Positions 50,499-60,146 of a DNA stretch of 64,000 nt are shown here, piece by piece. Made by a program: the position numbers and the translations under genes. The stretch comes from Anaerolinea sp. (GTDB lineage: Bacteria > Chloroflexota > Anaerolineae > Anaerolineales > Villigracilaceae): assembly GCA_020723805.1 (NCBI GenBank), contig DYID01000014.1:37175-101174 (forward strand), in the 5' to 3' direction. Each line of letters begins with the position of its first letter. The first letter of the stretch is position 1. The notes beneath the pieces were generated by a model. It worked only from the letters and a program-made list of their open reading frames with translations. It searched no databases and was not told where the DNA came from.

Positions 50499-51840
50499 CC
50501 TGCGCGACCTTCCTTCCGTCGAACAACTCCTGCAACATGCGGCTCACCTCATCGAGACGTATGGTCGTCCGCTGACTCTTGACGCGCTTCGAGAGACCCT
50601 CGACGACGCCCGCGCACGCTTCAAATCGGACCCTCAAACTGTCCTGCCCAGCCTCGACCTCATCCTCGCCGAAGCCGAATCCCGCCTCGCCGCGTGGACG
50701 AAGCCGACCCTCCTCCCGGTCATCAACGCCAGCGGAGTCATCCTCCACACCAACCTGGGGCGTGCGCCGCTTTCCCGCGCAACCATCCAGGCAATGAGCG
50801 AAGCCGCCGCAAACTACACCAACCTCGAATACGATTTGCCGAAAGGCAAGCGCGGCTCGCGTCTCATCCACGCCGAAGCCGTTTTGCAAAAACTGCTGGG
50901 CGTCGAAGCGGCGCTGGTGGTCAACAACAACGCCGCCGCTGTCCTGCTGGTGTTATCTGCTCTGGCGCATCGCAAGCGCGTCGTCATCGCCCGTTCGCAA
51001 CTGGTTGAAATCGGCGGCGGATTCCGCGTGCCAGATGTGATGAAGCAATCCGGCGCGAAACTGGTGGAGGTGGGAACCACCAACAAGGTGCGGCTCTCCG
51101 ATTACGAAAACGAACTCGCCGATGCGGCGCTGGTCATGCGCGCCCACCGCAGTAACTTCAAAATCATCGGCTTTACGGAAGAACCGGACCTCAAGTCCAT
51201 TGCGGAGACTGCTCACAAAGCGGGTGTGCCTCTCGTGGATGACCTCGGCTCCGGCGCGTTGATTGACACCGCCCGCTACGGTCTCGCCCACGAACCGACC
51301 GTTCAAGAGTCATTGGCGGCGGGTGCAGATATCGTCTGCTTTTCGGGCGATAAACTGCTTGGCGGTCCGCAGGCGGGCATGATCGTCGGCAAAAAGGATT
51401 TGCTCGACAAGGTCAAGAAGCATCCGCTGGCGCGCGCTGTGAGGGCAGATAAGACCACCTTGGCGGGCATCACAGCGACGCTGCTGCACTACCTCAAGGA
51501 CGAGGCGGAGCGGGAAATTCCGGTGCTGAGGATGATGTCGTTGAAGCCGGAGCAGGTCAGGGTCAGGGCGGAAGCGTGGCGGGAGGCGCTGGGAGAGGGC
51601 GATGTGATCGAGTCCAAATCCACAGTGGGCGGCGGGAGTCTTCCCGAAGAATCTCTCCCGACGTTTGTGCTGGCATTGCAGGTGAAATCCGCCGACAAAT
51701 TCCTGAAGAGGCTGCGCGAGGCGAATCCGCCCGTCATTGCGCGGACGGAGAACGACAGAGTTCTGCTCGACCCGCGTACGGTGTTGGATGATGATTTATT
51801 CTTGAAGGTGTTGAGGGAGACGTTGAATGCTTACTGTTGA
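50491..51840 (+). CDS. selA: L-seryl-tRNA(Sec) selenium transferase
   Basis: The 449-residue PLP enzyme converts Ser-tRNA(Sec) to Sec-tRNA(Sec) with selenophosphate. Typical stretches: LPVINASGVILHTNLGRAPL, NLEYDLPKGKRGSR, VNNNAAAVLLVL, LVEVGTTNKVRLSDYE, DDLGSGAL and the PLP lysine in FSGDKLLGGPQAG. It implies selenocysteine use in this organism. selB, selC and selD are not in the window. The next gene overlaps its end by 14 bases. Confidence 0.95.
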   Translation: MNSLRDLPSVEQLLQHAAHLIETYGRPLTLDALRETLDDARARFKSDPQTVLPSLDLILAEAESRLAAWTKPTLLPVINASGVILHTNLGRAPLSRATIQAMSEAAANYTNLEYDLPKGKRGSRLIHAEAVLQKLLGVEAALVVNNNAAAVLLVLSALAHRKRVVIARSQLVEIGGGFRVPDVMKQSGAKLVEVGTTNKVRLSDYENELADAALVMRAHRSNFKIIGFTEEPDLKSIAETAHKAGVPLVDDLGSGALIDTARYGLAHEPTVQESLAAGADIVCFSGDKLLGGPQAGMIVGKKDLLDKVKKHPLARAVRADKTTLAGITATLLHYLKDEAEREIPVLRMMSLKPEQVRVRAEAWREALGEGDVIESKSTVGGGSLPEESLPTFVLALQVKSADKFLKRLREANPPVIARTENDRVLLDPRTVLDDDLFLKVLRETLNAYC

Positions 51841-52405
51841 AATCCCGATTGCAGATAAAAAGAAGCCGCCTGTTTTGAAATTTCCCGAGCGGTGTATCTC
51901 CTGCGGCAAGACAAAGCAGGTGGTCCTGACGATGAAATTAAACATGGGGGTTCAAAAAAAGAACGGCGAAACGGTGATGATGGATTTCCCCGTGCCGTTG
52001 TGCGCCGTGTGCGAGTCAAACGAAAAAAGAATTACCTATGTGACGCTCCTGCCGTTTGTGCTTGGCGGACTGTTCCTTTGTGTGCTTGCTTTTATCCCTG
52101 CCTGGTTGATTGCTCCTGCGGGACCCACCCTGCAAACACGGAACCTGGACTTGGCGATTGGCGCTTTCGCCGGCATTCTTGTTGGACTGGTTGGCGGAAC
52201 GGCGCTTGAATTTGGGTTGAAATGGCTGTTTGCGCCGGCGTATGGAAGGTTGTTGTTAAATCGTCCGTTGACCATCCTGAGTTTGTTCAACGATTCGGAA
52301 GATGTCGTTGGGCTTTCGGCAAGGTTTACAGAAAATAAGAAATCGTTGAAGTTGACCTTCGAGAACGATGAAATTGCAAGAGAGTTTGAAACGCTCAATT
52401 TTTAG
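51827..52405 (+). CDS. Membrane protein with cytoplasmic zinc-like CxxC pairs
   Basis: This 192-residue protein has a zinc-ribbon-like N-terminal region (PERCISCGKTKQ ... PLCAVCESNEK), two hydrophobic segments and a C-terminal alpha/beta part (DVVGLSARFTENKKSLKLTFENDEIAREF). It resembles bacterial DUF proteins of zinc-ribbon plus two-helix design. Function unknown. It overlaps selA and precedes an M24 peptidase by eight bases. Confidence 0.75.
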   Translation: MLTVEIPIADKKKPPVLKFPERCISCGKTKQVVLTMKLNMGVQKKNGETVMMDFPVPLCAVCESNEKRITYVTLLPFVLGGLFLCVLAFIPAWLIAPAGPTLQTRNLDLAIGAFAGILVGLVGGTALEFGLKWLFAPAYGRLLLNRPLTILSLFNDSEDVVGLSARFTENKKSLKLTFENDEIAREFETLNF

Positions 52406-52413
52406 GAGAAACC

Positions 52414-53667
52414 ATGAAATCTGACCTCGATGCCATCATGCAAGCCGCCAACCTGGATGCCTTGGTTGTCTTCGGCAGCGCCGAACATAACCCGCCCATG
52501 TATTACCTGACGGGCGGCGGGCATGTCAGCCATGCCACGCTCATCAAGAAACGCGGGGATGGAGCGGTGCTCTTTCACGGCGACATGGAGCGCGACGAAG
52601 CCGCGAAAAGCGGCTTGAAGTGCGTGCCGTACAGCAAATATGATTTCGACGAACTGCTCCAGCGGGCGAACAAAGACCACGGCTTGGCAAATGCCATGCG
52701 CCTGGAATTGATGTTCAAGGATTGCGGCGTGACGAGCGGGCGGGTGGGTGTGTATGGGGTGTACGATGTCGGCGCGGTGTTTGGGCTGCTGACGCGGATG
52801 CAGAAGTTGATGCCCGGCATCGAGTTCGTGGGCGAAAGAAGCGAAGGCTCGATTTTCATGAAAGCCATGGAGACCAAGGACGAGCGTGAGGTGGAGCGCA
52901 TCCGTCGCATGGGGAAAATTACCACCGAGGTGGTCGGGCTGGTGCGGGAGTATCTGACCTCCTGCGAGGTGCGGGAGGACGAAGTGCTGCTCAAAGAGGA
53001 CGGAACGCCGCTGACGGTGGGCGATGTCCACGCGAAAATCCGTTTGTGGATTGCAGAGCGGGGCGCGGAGTTTCCCTCCGGCTTCATCTTTGCCATCGGG
53101 CGCGATGCGGGCGTGCCGCACTCCTCCGGTACCCCCAGCGACCTGATCCAACTCGGCAAGACCATCGTCTTCGACATCTATCCTGCCGAGGCGGGCGGCG
53201 GTTACTATTACGATTTCACCCGCACCTGGAGTTTGGGTTATGCCGCGCCCGAAGCGCAGGAACTTTACAACCAGGTCAAGGAAATTTTCGACCGCCTGCT
53301 GGAGAACTTCGATTTGAATGTTCCGTTCAGGGAATATCACCGCATGACGTGCGAGTATTTCGAATCGAAGGGACATAAGACACAGTTGAACACCAAAGCG
53401 CCGCAGGAAGGCTACGTCCACAGCCTGGGACATGGGGTGGGACTCAACATCCATGAGCGTCCGTTCAGCGGTTTGCAGAGCGGCGACGACCAGCGCTTGC
53501 GGGCTGGGGTGGTCATCACCTCCGAACCGGGGTTGTACTATCCCGAACGCGGCATGGGCTTCCGCATCGAGGATACGCTCTGGGTGCGCCCGGACGGAAA
53601 GGTCGAAATCCTTGTCGAGTATCCCTACGACTTCGTCCTGCCGATGAAGAAGTGGAAGAAGAAGTGA
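52414..53667 (+). CDS. M24 family metallopeptidase (Xaa-Pro peptidase type)
   Basis: This 417-residue protein has an N-terminal creatinase-like domain (DALVVFGSAEHNPPMYYLTGG) and a pita-bread catalytic domain. The five metal ligands fit: VFDIYPAEAGGGYYYDFTRTW, HSLGHGVGLNIHERP, ITSEPGLYYP, FRIEDTLWV. It should remove N-terminal residues next to proline. It lies in one run with selA. Confidence 0.93.
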   Translation: MKSDLDAIMQAANLDALVVFGSAEHNPPMYYLTGGGHVSHATLIKKRGDGAVLFHGDMERDEAAKSGLKCVPYSKYDFDELLQRANKDHGLANAMRLELMFKDCGVTSGRVGVYGVYDVGAVFGLLTRMQKLMPGIEFVGERSEGSIFMKAMETKDEREVERIRRMGKITTEVVGLVREYLTSCEVREDEVLLKEDGTPLTVGDVHAKIRLWIAERGAEFPSGFIFAIGRDAGVPHSSGTPSDLIQLGKTIVFDIYPAEAGGGYYYDFTRTWSLGYAAPEAQELYNQVKEIFDRLLENFDLNVPFREYHRMTCEYFESKGHKTQLNTKAPQEGYVHSLGHGVGLNIHERPFSGLQSGDDQRLRAGVVITSEPGLYYPERGMGFRIEDTLWVRPDGKVEILVEYPYDFVLPMKKWKKK

Positions 53668-53739
53668 CTCACTGCCACTTTCTTCGGTCAACAGTGTTTC
53701 TATTTCGTAGCCTATCCATCTCTGTTACTGGAAACTGTG

Positions 53740-55353
53740 ATGCCCAACCTTCCCCTTGTTGTTGAAAATCTATCCTTCCGTTACCGTGACCGTCAGGAGA
53801 CGGCGATTCGAAACATTTCCTTTGAAGCAAAGCCGGGCGATGTGCTTCTCATCGCCGGCGCCAGCGGCTGCGGCAAGACAACCCTCATCCGCTGTATCAA
53901 CGGCTTGATTCCGCGTTCCTACAAAGGAGAAATGACCGGCTCCGTGCGGGTTTTTGGCGAAGACACTTCGACATGGAAACTTGCGCAAATCTCACAGAAA
54001 ATCGGAACGGTCTTGCAGGACCCCGAACGGCAAATCCTCGGCACGAAGGTGCTGAACGAGGTTGCCTTTGGGCTGGAAAATCTGGGACTTCCGCGCGAAG
54101 AAATTTTGGAGCGGGTGGACGAGGCGCTCAGGCTCTTGAAAATTTTCCACCTGCGGGAACGTGAGACATTTACGCTTTCGGGCGGGGAGAAGCAAAAGGT
54201 GGCGCTGGCGGGCGTGCTGGCGATGCGCCCGTCCATTTTGCTGTTGGATGAGCCGCTGGCAAGCCTCGATCCCGCCTCGGCGCTGGATGCGCTGGATACC
54301 GCCCGCTTCCTCGCCGACCAGGGCATGACCATCCTGATGGTGGAGCATCGCGTCGAAGACGTGCTGCGCATTCAGCCGGAACGGGTCATGTTCATGAGCG
54401 GCGGCGAGATTCGTTACCTTGGGAGTCTTTCGGGGTTATCCAAAGTGGTGAACTACCGCGAGGTCAAACTCCGCGCCGAAGAAATCGTCGAACGCGCCAA
54501 GCAGGATCCGCCTCCAGCGGAGATAAGGATTCTTCCGGGGGCGGCAGGCAAAGGGGAGTCTGAGGCGCTGGTCAAGTTCGAGGATGTCGCCTTTGGATAT
54601 GAGTCCGATGTCGAAGTGCTGCACGGCATCAACCTCGAAATCCGGCGCGGAGATGTGATCGCGGTGCTGGGTCCGAACGGCGCAGGCAAGACCACGTTCG
54701 TCAAACACGCCATCGGTTTGCTCAAGCCCAAAAAAGGGCGGGTACTGGTCAACGGGCGCGACACACGCGAAGCCAGTGTGGCGCAGATTGCCAGTACGCT
54801 GGGGTATGTGTTTCAAAGCCCAAGCCACATGTTGTTTGCGCCGACGGTGCGCGAGGAGTTGTCGTTCGGTCCCAAAAACCTTCATCACTCGAAGGAACAA
54901 ATCGAACAGGAGGTGAAAGAGGCGCTGAGAATTGTGAACCTTTCCGATAAAGAGCAAGACCCTCCGCTGGCGCTTTCTTTTGGCCAGCAGAAGCGCGTGA
55001 GCATTGCGGCGATCCTGGCGATGCAGTCTCGCATTCTGGTGATGGATGAGCCGACCGCCGGGCAGGACTATCAGAATTACATGAACTTCATGGATTCCAT
55101 CCTGCAACTGCCCTCCTTCGAAGCCATCCTGTTCATCACTCATGATGTGGACCTGGCGGTGATCTACGCCAACCGCGTGCTGATTGTGAACGATGGCAGA
55201 CTGATTGCCGATGGAAAACCGCAGGATGTGCTGCGCGACTTCGACCAACTCAAAGCCAACCGCCTCGTGCCGACCTCATTGCTGGCTCTCAACCTCGAGC
55301 GTTTCCCCGCGACGGGCCGCTTCATGAGGGCGGAGGCGCTGGCGCATATCTGA
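53740..55353 (+). CDS. ECF transporter ATPase, fused double domain
   Basis: This 537-residue protein has two complete ABC domains, equal to EcfA and EcfA' in one chain. First: GASGCGKTTL, FTLSGGEKQKVALAG, ILLLDEPLASLDP. Second: GPNGAGKTTFV, LALSFGQQKRVSIAA, ILVMDEPTAGQDY. It powers vitamin or metal uptake with the S and T subunits encoded downstream. The substrate depends on the S component and is unknown. Confidence 0.93.
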   Translation: MPNLPLVVENLSFRYRDRQETAIRNISFEAKPGDVLLIAGASGCGKTTLIRCINGLIPRSYKGEMTGSVRVFGEDTSTWKLAQISQKIGTVLQDPERQILGTKVLNEVAFGLENLGLPREEILERVDEALRLLKIFHLRERETFTLSGGEKQKVALAGVLAMRPSILLLDEPLASLDPASALDALDTARFLADQGMTILMVEHRVEDVLRIQPERVMFMSGGEIRYLGSLSGLSKVVNYREVKLRAEEIVERAKQDPPPAEIRILPGAAGKGESEALVKFEDVAFGYESDVEVLHGINLEIRRGDVIAVLGPNGAGKTTFVKHAIGLLKPKKGRVLVNGRDTREASVAQIASTLGYVFQSPSHMLFAPTVREELSFGPKNLHHSKEQIEQEVKEALRIVNLSDKEQDPPLALSFGQQKRVSIAAILAMQSRILVMDEPTAGQDYQNYMNFMDSILQLPSFEAILFITHDVDLAVIYANRVLIVNDGRLIADGKPQDVLRDFDQLKANRLVPTSLLALNLERFPATGRFMRAEALAHI

Positions 55354-55374
55354 TTTCACAAGAGGAGAAGAAAT

Positions 55375-56316
55375 ATGGACAAGAACTTACGCAGTGTTCT
55401 CTATTCTCTGGTCGGCATCCTTGCGCTGATGCTGTTCCTGATCCTGTTCTTGGGGAACGTACTTGGCATTTCCCGCTTCCAGACCGACCAGGCAACGCTC
55501 GGCTTACGGCTGGGATTCATGTTTGTCGGACTGTTGGCGGTTTATGCCGTCTATAGCTTTACCAAAGACAGCCCCGCCTGGGAAGTGGGAACCCGTCAGG
55601 TGGTGTGGATGGCGATTGGCGCAGCGCTGTATGCGGTGTTTTCCTGGTTCTTCAATGCCACGGTGTTCGTGGTGCCGTCGCTGAGCCAGGTTGCCTTGCG
55701 TCCTGCCATTGCCATTCCGATGTTCTTTGGTTATGCCTTCGGACCGGTGGTGGGCTTCTTCACCGGCATTGTCGGCAACACCTTTGGCGATGCCATCTCC
55801 GGTTTTGGGCTGTATCCCCAGTGGAGCGTGGGGAACGGCTTGATTGGCTTCATTGCCGGAATCCCCGCCTTGTTTGCCGACCGCAAGCGCAGTCTGGATA
55901 CCGTCCTGTGGGTGGGAGGCGCGCTGACGGTGTTGGCGACAGTGGTCTATTTCCTGAACCGTGACCAGACCAACCTGATGTTTTTCGATCCCGCCAACAA
56001 CGTCTTCGGCGACCAGCCCATTGCGTTGACGGCCGGCATCTCGGTGCTGATTGGCTTCGTGCTGGTGCTCATCGTCCGCTTTGCGTTTGGGAAAAATGTT
56101 GACATTGCCGCCGCTGTGACGTGGGGCATGCTTGGCAACCTCATCGGCATCGGCTATGCCGCCATTTCCGATATATGGATCAACGGCTATAGTTTTGCCG
56201 CCGCCGTCGTGGGTGAGTTCCTGCCCGCGGCTGGACCGAACCTGATCTTTGCCGCCATCCTCGTGCCATTGCTTGTCGTCGCTTACTCGGCTGTGCAGAG
56301 ACAGTCGGGAAGATAG
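55375..56316 (+). CDS. ECF transporter S component
   Basis: This 313-residue membrane protein has about eight to nine hydrophobic segments and the S-component core RPAIAIPMFFGYAFGPVVGF with FTGIVGNTFGDAISGFG and SVGNGLIGFIAGIPALF. It is longer than the usual 180-220 residues, with added helices at both ends. It binds the substrate; the vitamin cannot be named from sequence. It lies between the ATPase and T genes. Confidence 0.85.
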   Translation: MDKNLRSVLYSLVGILALMLFLILFLGNVLGISRFQTDQATLGLRLGFMFVGLLAVYAVYSFTKDSPAWEVGTRQVVWMAIGAALYAVFSWFFNATVFVVPSLSQVALRPAIAIPMFFGYAFGPVVGFFTGIVGNTFGDAISGFGLYPQWSVGNGLIGFIAGIPALFADRKRSLDTVLWVGGALTVLATVVYFLNRDQTNLMFFDPANNVFGDQPIALTAGISVLIGFVLVLIVRFAFGKNVDIAAAVTWGMLGNLIGIGYAAISDIWINGYSFAAAVVGEFLPAAGPNLIFAAILVPLLVVAYSAVQRQSGR

Positions 56317-56330
56317 TCTCAGTACTCGGG

Positions 56331-56402
56331 TGGTCAGTGATCAGTTTACCTGGTCACTGACCACTCACTGATAACTGATAAACTGATAACTGACTGGTCA
56401 CC
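56331..56402. repeat. ACTGATAA/GTCAGTGATC repeat region
   Basis: Repeated units GGTCAGTG, CACTGACC and AACTGAT fill the gap, in direct and inverted orientation, so a hairpin can form. Same style as the CTCACTG array near 63924. Confidence 0.7.
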
Positions 56403-57278
56403 ATGCTCATTCCCTGGCGTTACCGAAAACGCGAAAATTCATTCATCCAGAGTTTCGATCCGCGTGCCTGGTTGATTTTCTACATCTGTTTTCTTTTTTC
56501 GGCGCTGGCATTCTGGGACATGCGTTTCCTGCTTCCCTTTTTTGCCGGTGCGCTTTTCGTTTTATTCACCTCGGGGGTCAAGTGGCATGAAATCCGCCGT
56601 GCTTTCCTTTTTATTGTGGGTTTTGTGTTCTTCTTTGCCGTCCTTACGTTTCTGACCGGGCGGGGCGGCGTGGAGCATTACACGGAAGAACATCTCATAC
56701 ACCGTTTTCAGGCTTCATTCTCGATTCTGGGATGGGTTCCCGCTCTGGATATTACGGTGGAAAGGATTGTGTATGCCCTCAGTCAGTTTTTGCGTGTGGG
56801 CAGTATGGCAATCATGACCATCCTGATTCCCTATTCGCTCAATCCTGCCTTGTACGGCATCACCTTCAAGGGACTGGGACTCAACGATAAATTCGCCTAC
56901 GCCATGGATTTGACCATGCGCTTCATCCCGACCTTTGCCCGCGACTTCCAACTGACCGTGGATGCCCAGCGGGCGCGCGGCTACGAACTCGAAAAATTCA
57001 GCGGCGGGCTCATCGAGCAAGTCCGCAAGATGGGACCGATTTTCGTGCCGGTCGTCATCCACGCCATCATCGGCAGCGAAGACATCATTGACGCGATGGA
57101 CCTGCGCGCCTTTGGCATCGGTCCGCGCACGTGGATTGACGTGCTGGAACGTAAACGCCGCGACCGCATTCTCATCCGGTTTGGTGTGGCGCTTCTCGTC
57201 ATCTCCCTTGCATTGGGGATACTCGGTTACGGCGGTTTTTGGGTTCCCGAAGCCTTCCTGCAACTGGCGGGCGGTTAA
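56403..57278 (+). CDS. ecfT: ECF transporter T component
   Basis: This 291-residue membrane protein of the CbiQ/EcfT family has five or so hydrophobic segments and the two coupling motifs: AQRARGYELEKFSG and MDLRAFGIGPRTW, both in the Ala-Arg-Gly class. It links the ATPases to the S component. It completes the three-gene transporter. A hairpin repeat follows its stop. Confidence 0.92.
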   Translation: MLIPWRYRKRENSFIQSFDPRAWLIFYICFLFSALAFWDMRFLLPFFAGALFVLFTSGVKWHEIRRAFLFIVGFVFFFAVLTFLTGRGGVEHYTEEHLIHRFQASFSILGWVPALDITVERIVYALSQFLRVGSMAIMTILIPYSLNPALYGITFKGLGLNDKFAYAMDLTMRFIPTFARDFQLTVDAQRARGYELEKFSGGLIEQVRKMGPIFVPVVIHAIIGSEDIIDAMDLRAFGIGPRTWIDVLERKRRDRILIRFGVALLVISLALGILGYGGFWVPEAFLQLAGG

Positions 57279-57280
57279 AT

Positions 57281-57369
57281 CACTGATGTTACGCACCGTC
57301 CCGAAGGTTTGGCTGGAAAACAATCGTAATTTGCGAGAACCTTCGGGACGTTTCGCGTAAGGTGAGTAA
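57281..57369. repeat. GTCCCGAAGG long-hairpin repeat, copy 3, with flanking TAAATCA
   Basis: The ends CTGATGTTACGC and GCGTAAGGTGAG are inverted. TAAATCA occurs on both outer sides, as a target duplication would. It contains the same hairpin as copies 1 and 2. Confidence 0.8.
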
Positions 57370-57417
57370 ATCAAAAAGCGACGCAGCACGGCGTCGCTTT
57401 TTTTATGGTCAGAGGGG

Positions 57418-58242
57418 CTAATGATGCCCGATGTATTTCTCCCCCGCCTCGATGCGGACATTCAGGCGGTTCTCCTGCGGCGGGAAGCTGCAGGTGGCGT
57501 AATCGGTGAAGGCGCAGGGCGGATTGTAGGCTTTGTTGAAATCCAGAAACACTTTGCCGTCCTCGTGCGCATCGGTGTAGTGATAGCGCCCCGAGGGGTA
57601 GGTCGTGTCGCCGTTGGTCAAATCCATGAATTGGATGTAGAGCCGGCGGTCGGGTAATTCACTGGCGACCAGTTCATACGTCTGACCGTTCAGTTCAAAA
57701 GTGACATAGCCTTCCACCCGTTCATCCAAAATGGCGCCCAGAATATCGGGCATTTTGACGATGCGGGGCGTCTCGTAGCGCACGTAGGCGGCGGGGAGGC
57801 GAAATTCCTCGTTGACCGGATACCACTCGCGGGGCGGAAAGGTGCGGCGCTCTTCCCGTGTGTTGTCCCACAAGCGGATGCCTACACCCTTCGAGCGGCG
57901 CACCACCACCATGCGCATCTCGTTGAAGGTGATGAAACTGGGCACATCTTCCTGGTCGGCGTCCAGCAGGGCGGATTTTGTCACCGTGCCGTTGACCTCC
58001 ACCGGAATTTCGCCTTCCACATGGAGCGTGACGTTGTTGCCGTCGAACTCGAACGTTCCCAGCCGTTTGGGTGCGCGGGCGGGCAGGCGAATGTCGCAGT
58101 CGGGGTCGGAGCCGATGATATTTTCGCCCTTTCGAAGCCAAAACAGCCCCGCCAGCGCCAGCCAGCTGTTTTCGCGGCGCAGGTTGGCATCCACTTCCTT
58201 GCGCCACTTGAGAATATTGTTGAGGTACTCTTCGTTTGGCAT
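57418..58242 (-). CDS. DUF1684 protein
   Basis: This 274-residue protein matches DUF1684: YLNNILKWRKEVDANLRRENSWLALAGLFWL, LPARAPKRLGTFEFDG, FPPREWYPVNEEFRLPA, and the end DFNKAYNPPCAFTDYATCSFPP with two Cys. The family is widespread and its function unknown; the C-terminal His/Cys/Asp set could be a metal or catalytic site. It is soluble. Confidence 0.9.
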   Translation of the reverse strand: MPNEEYLNNILKWRKEVDANLRRENSWLALAGLFWLRKGENIIGSDPDCDIRLPARAPKRLGTFEFDGNNVTLHVEGEIPVEVNGTVTKSALLDADQEDVPSFITFNEMRMVVVRRSKGVGIRLWDNTREERRTFPPREWYPVNEEFRLPAAYVRYETPRIVKMPDILGAILDERVEGYVTFELNGQTYELVASELPDRRLYIQFMDLTNGDTTYPSGRYHYTDAHEDGKVFLDFNKAYNPPCAFTDYATCSFPPQENRLNVRIEAGEKYIGHH

Positions 58243-58299
58243 GGTGCGATTATACCGTTCCGGTGAAAAACCCGATTTGCAGTTTTGTAACCCATCTTT

Positions 58300-58818
58300 T
58301 TACAGCCATGCCCACGCCATCCATGTGACCAGCATGACGCTTCCAATCGCCACTCGCGCGCCGAACGCCCAGCCCCAGCCGATCATATAGGCTTTGGTGG
58401 ATTTCAGCGCTGCATCGCGGTTCTTCAGCCTTTGCAATTCGGCGAGGAACAACGCCAACGGCGCGGCGACCAAACCAATCAGCGGGGTAAAAAAGATGCT
58501 GATAACGATGCCTGCCGCAAACGCCAGAAGAATCGAACTCCACGGGATGAACTGGTCGCGCATCTTCTTGGCGATGATGATGTTGTCCACGATGTTGCCG
58601 GCAAGCATGAGCAGTGTAATGAAGGCAAACGCCGCCCAGTTCCAGCCGCTCATCCTGCCTGCGGCGGCTTGAATGAGGGCATAAACGAGGGTCGCCAGCC
58701 ACATCACCGTCAAGCCGGGAAAGACCGGTACGATCAACCCAGCCAGCCCAACGAGCAGGATGAAGAGGGTAATGATTTCCAGTGCAGCCTGTAGAAAAAA
58801 GGTGAGCCAGTCGGGCAT
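58300..58818 (-). CDS. DUF456 membrane protein
   Basis: This 172-residue protein has four to five hydrophobic segments and the DUF456 course: LEIITLFILLVGLAGLIVPVFPGLTVMWL, then SILLAFAAGIVISIFFTPLIG. Gly-rich helices are typical. Function unknown. It is downstream of serS on the same strand, with a strong hairpin between. Confidence 0.88.
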   Translation of the reverse strand: MPDWLTFFLQAALEIITLFILLVGLAGLIVPVFPGLTVMWLATLVYALIQAAAGRMSGWNWAAFAFITLLMLAGNIVDNIIIAKKMRDQFIPWSSILLAFAAGIVISIFFTPLIGLVAAPLALFLAELQRLKNRDAALKSTKAYMIGWGWAFGARVAIGSVMLVTWMAWAWL

Positions 58819-58835
58819 GAGGTTCCCTTGAGTGA

Positions 58836-58866
58836 GACTTCGGAAGTCATCATGACTTCCGAAGTC
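58836..58866. terminator. Perfect 15-bp palindrome between serS and DUF456 gene
   Basis: GACTTCGGAAGTCAT and ATGACTTCCGAAGTC pair around one base. It has no T run, so it may be a repeat or a processing site. Confidence 0.55.
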
Positions 58867-58871
58867 CGTTG

Positions 58872-60146
58872 TTATTGAGGTTTGATAACGTCCACCCCGC
58901 CCATCCACGGACGGAGGACCTCCGGCACGACAATCGAGCCGTCTGCCTGCTGATAGTTTTCCATGACGGCAATCAGCGTGCGCGGCAGCCCCAGCCCGGA
59001 GCCGTTCAGGGTGTGGACGAAGCGCGCCTTGCCGCCGTCAGTGGGGCGGTACTTTATATTCGCACGGCGCGCCTGAAAGTCGCGCACATTCGAGACCGAC
59101 GATACCTCCAGCCATTCCTGACAGCCCGCCGCCCATACTTCGATGTCGTAGGTGATGGCGGAACCGAAGCCCAGGTCGCCCGTGCAAAGCTGCTTCACGC
59201 GATAGGTCAGCCCCAGTGCGGCGCAGGTGGCTTCGGCGTCTTCGCGCATCTTTTCCAGCAGCGCATCCGACTCTTCGGGCTTGGCATACATGTACATTTC
59301 CACTTTGTCGAACTGATGCCCGCGCTTGATGCCGCGCACATCGCGCCCAGCGCTCATCTTTTCGCGGCGGAAGCAGGGAGTGTAGCCTGTGTAGAGCAGG
59401 GGCAATTTTGTCTCATCGAGAATTTCGTCCATGTGCAGACCGGTCAGCGGCACTTCGGCGGTAGGCACGAAGTACAACTCCTCCTCGTGGTCTTTGTACA
59501 GGTTATCGGCAAACTTGGGCAATTGACCGGCGCCAAAGACCGTCTCGCGCTTCACCATGAACGGCAGGTACTTCTCGGTGTATCCCTGGCGGATGTGCAG
59601 GTCGAGCATGAAGGCAATCAGGGCGCGCTGCAGGCGGGCGCCGGCGCCGCTCAGGACGTAAAACCGCGAGCCGGTGATTTTGGTGCCGCGCTCGAAGTCA
59701 ATGATGCCAAGGGCGGGTCCCAGGTCCCAGTGCGGCTTGGGTTCGAAATCGAATTCCGGGAGTTCCCCGACCGTGCGCAGGACGACGTTCTCTTCTTCCG
59801 ATGCGCCGACCGGCGTGCGTTCATCCGGGACGTTGGGCAGGGCGGCGGTCAATGACGTTAACTCCGCCTCGACCTCCGCAACCTCCTTGTCGAGCGCGGC
59901 GATGCGGTCCCCGACCTCGCGCATGGCGGCGATTTTCTTTTCGCGCTCCACCGCATCTTTCATCTTTCCTATTTCTTTGGATACGGTGTTGCGCTCGGCT
60001 TTGAGCTGCTCCACTTCTGTGAGCAGGGCGCGGCGCTTCTCGTCCAGTTTGAGGATGTCGTCCACAGGCGAGGCATCCATCTGGCGGTTTTTGAGGGATG
60101 TGCGAATCAGATCGGGGTTTTCGCGGATGAGATTGATGTCTAACAT
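58872..60146 (-). CDS. serS: Seryl-tRNA synthetase
   Basis: This 424-residue class II synthetase has the N-terminal coiled-coil arm ([20 protein letters not shown]), motif 2 [18 protein letters not shown] and motif 3 [15 protein letters not shown]. The length and order are standard. It charges tRNA(Ser), and tRNA(Sec), which matters here because selA is in the same region. It is preceded by a T-box leader and a strong promoter. Confidence 0.97.
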   Translation of the reverse strand: MLDINLIRENPDLIRTSLKNRQMDASPVDDILKLDEKRRALLTEVEQLKAERNTVSKEIGKMKDAVEREKKIAAMREVGDRIAALDKEVAEVEAELTSLTAALPNVPDERTPVGASEEENVVLRTVGELPEFDFEPKPHWDLGPALGIIDFERGTKITGSRFYVLSGAGARLQRALIAFMLDLHIRQGYTEKYLPFMVKRETVFGAGQLPKFADNLYKDHEEELYFVPTAEVPLTGLHMDEILDETKLPLLYTGYTPCFRREKMSAGRDVRGIKRGHQFDKVEMYMYAKPEESDALLEKMREDAEATCAALGLTYRVKQLCTGDLGFGSAITYDIEVWAAGCQEWLEVSSVSNVRDFQARRANIKYRPTDGGKARFVHTLNGSGLGLPRTLIAVMENYQQADGSIVVPEVLRPWMGGVDVIKPQ

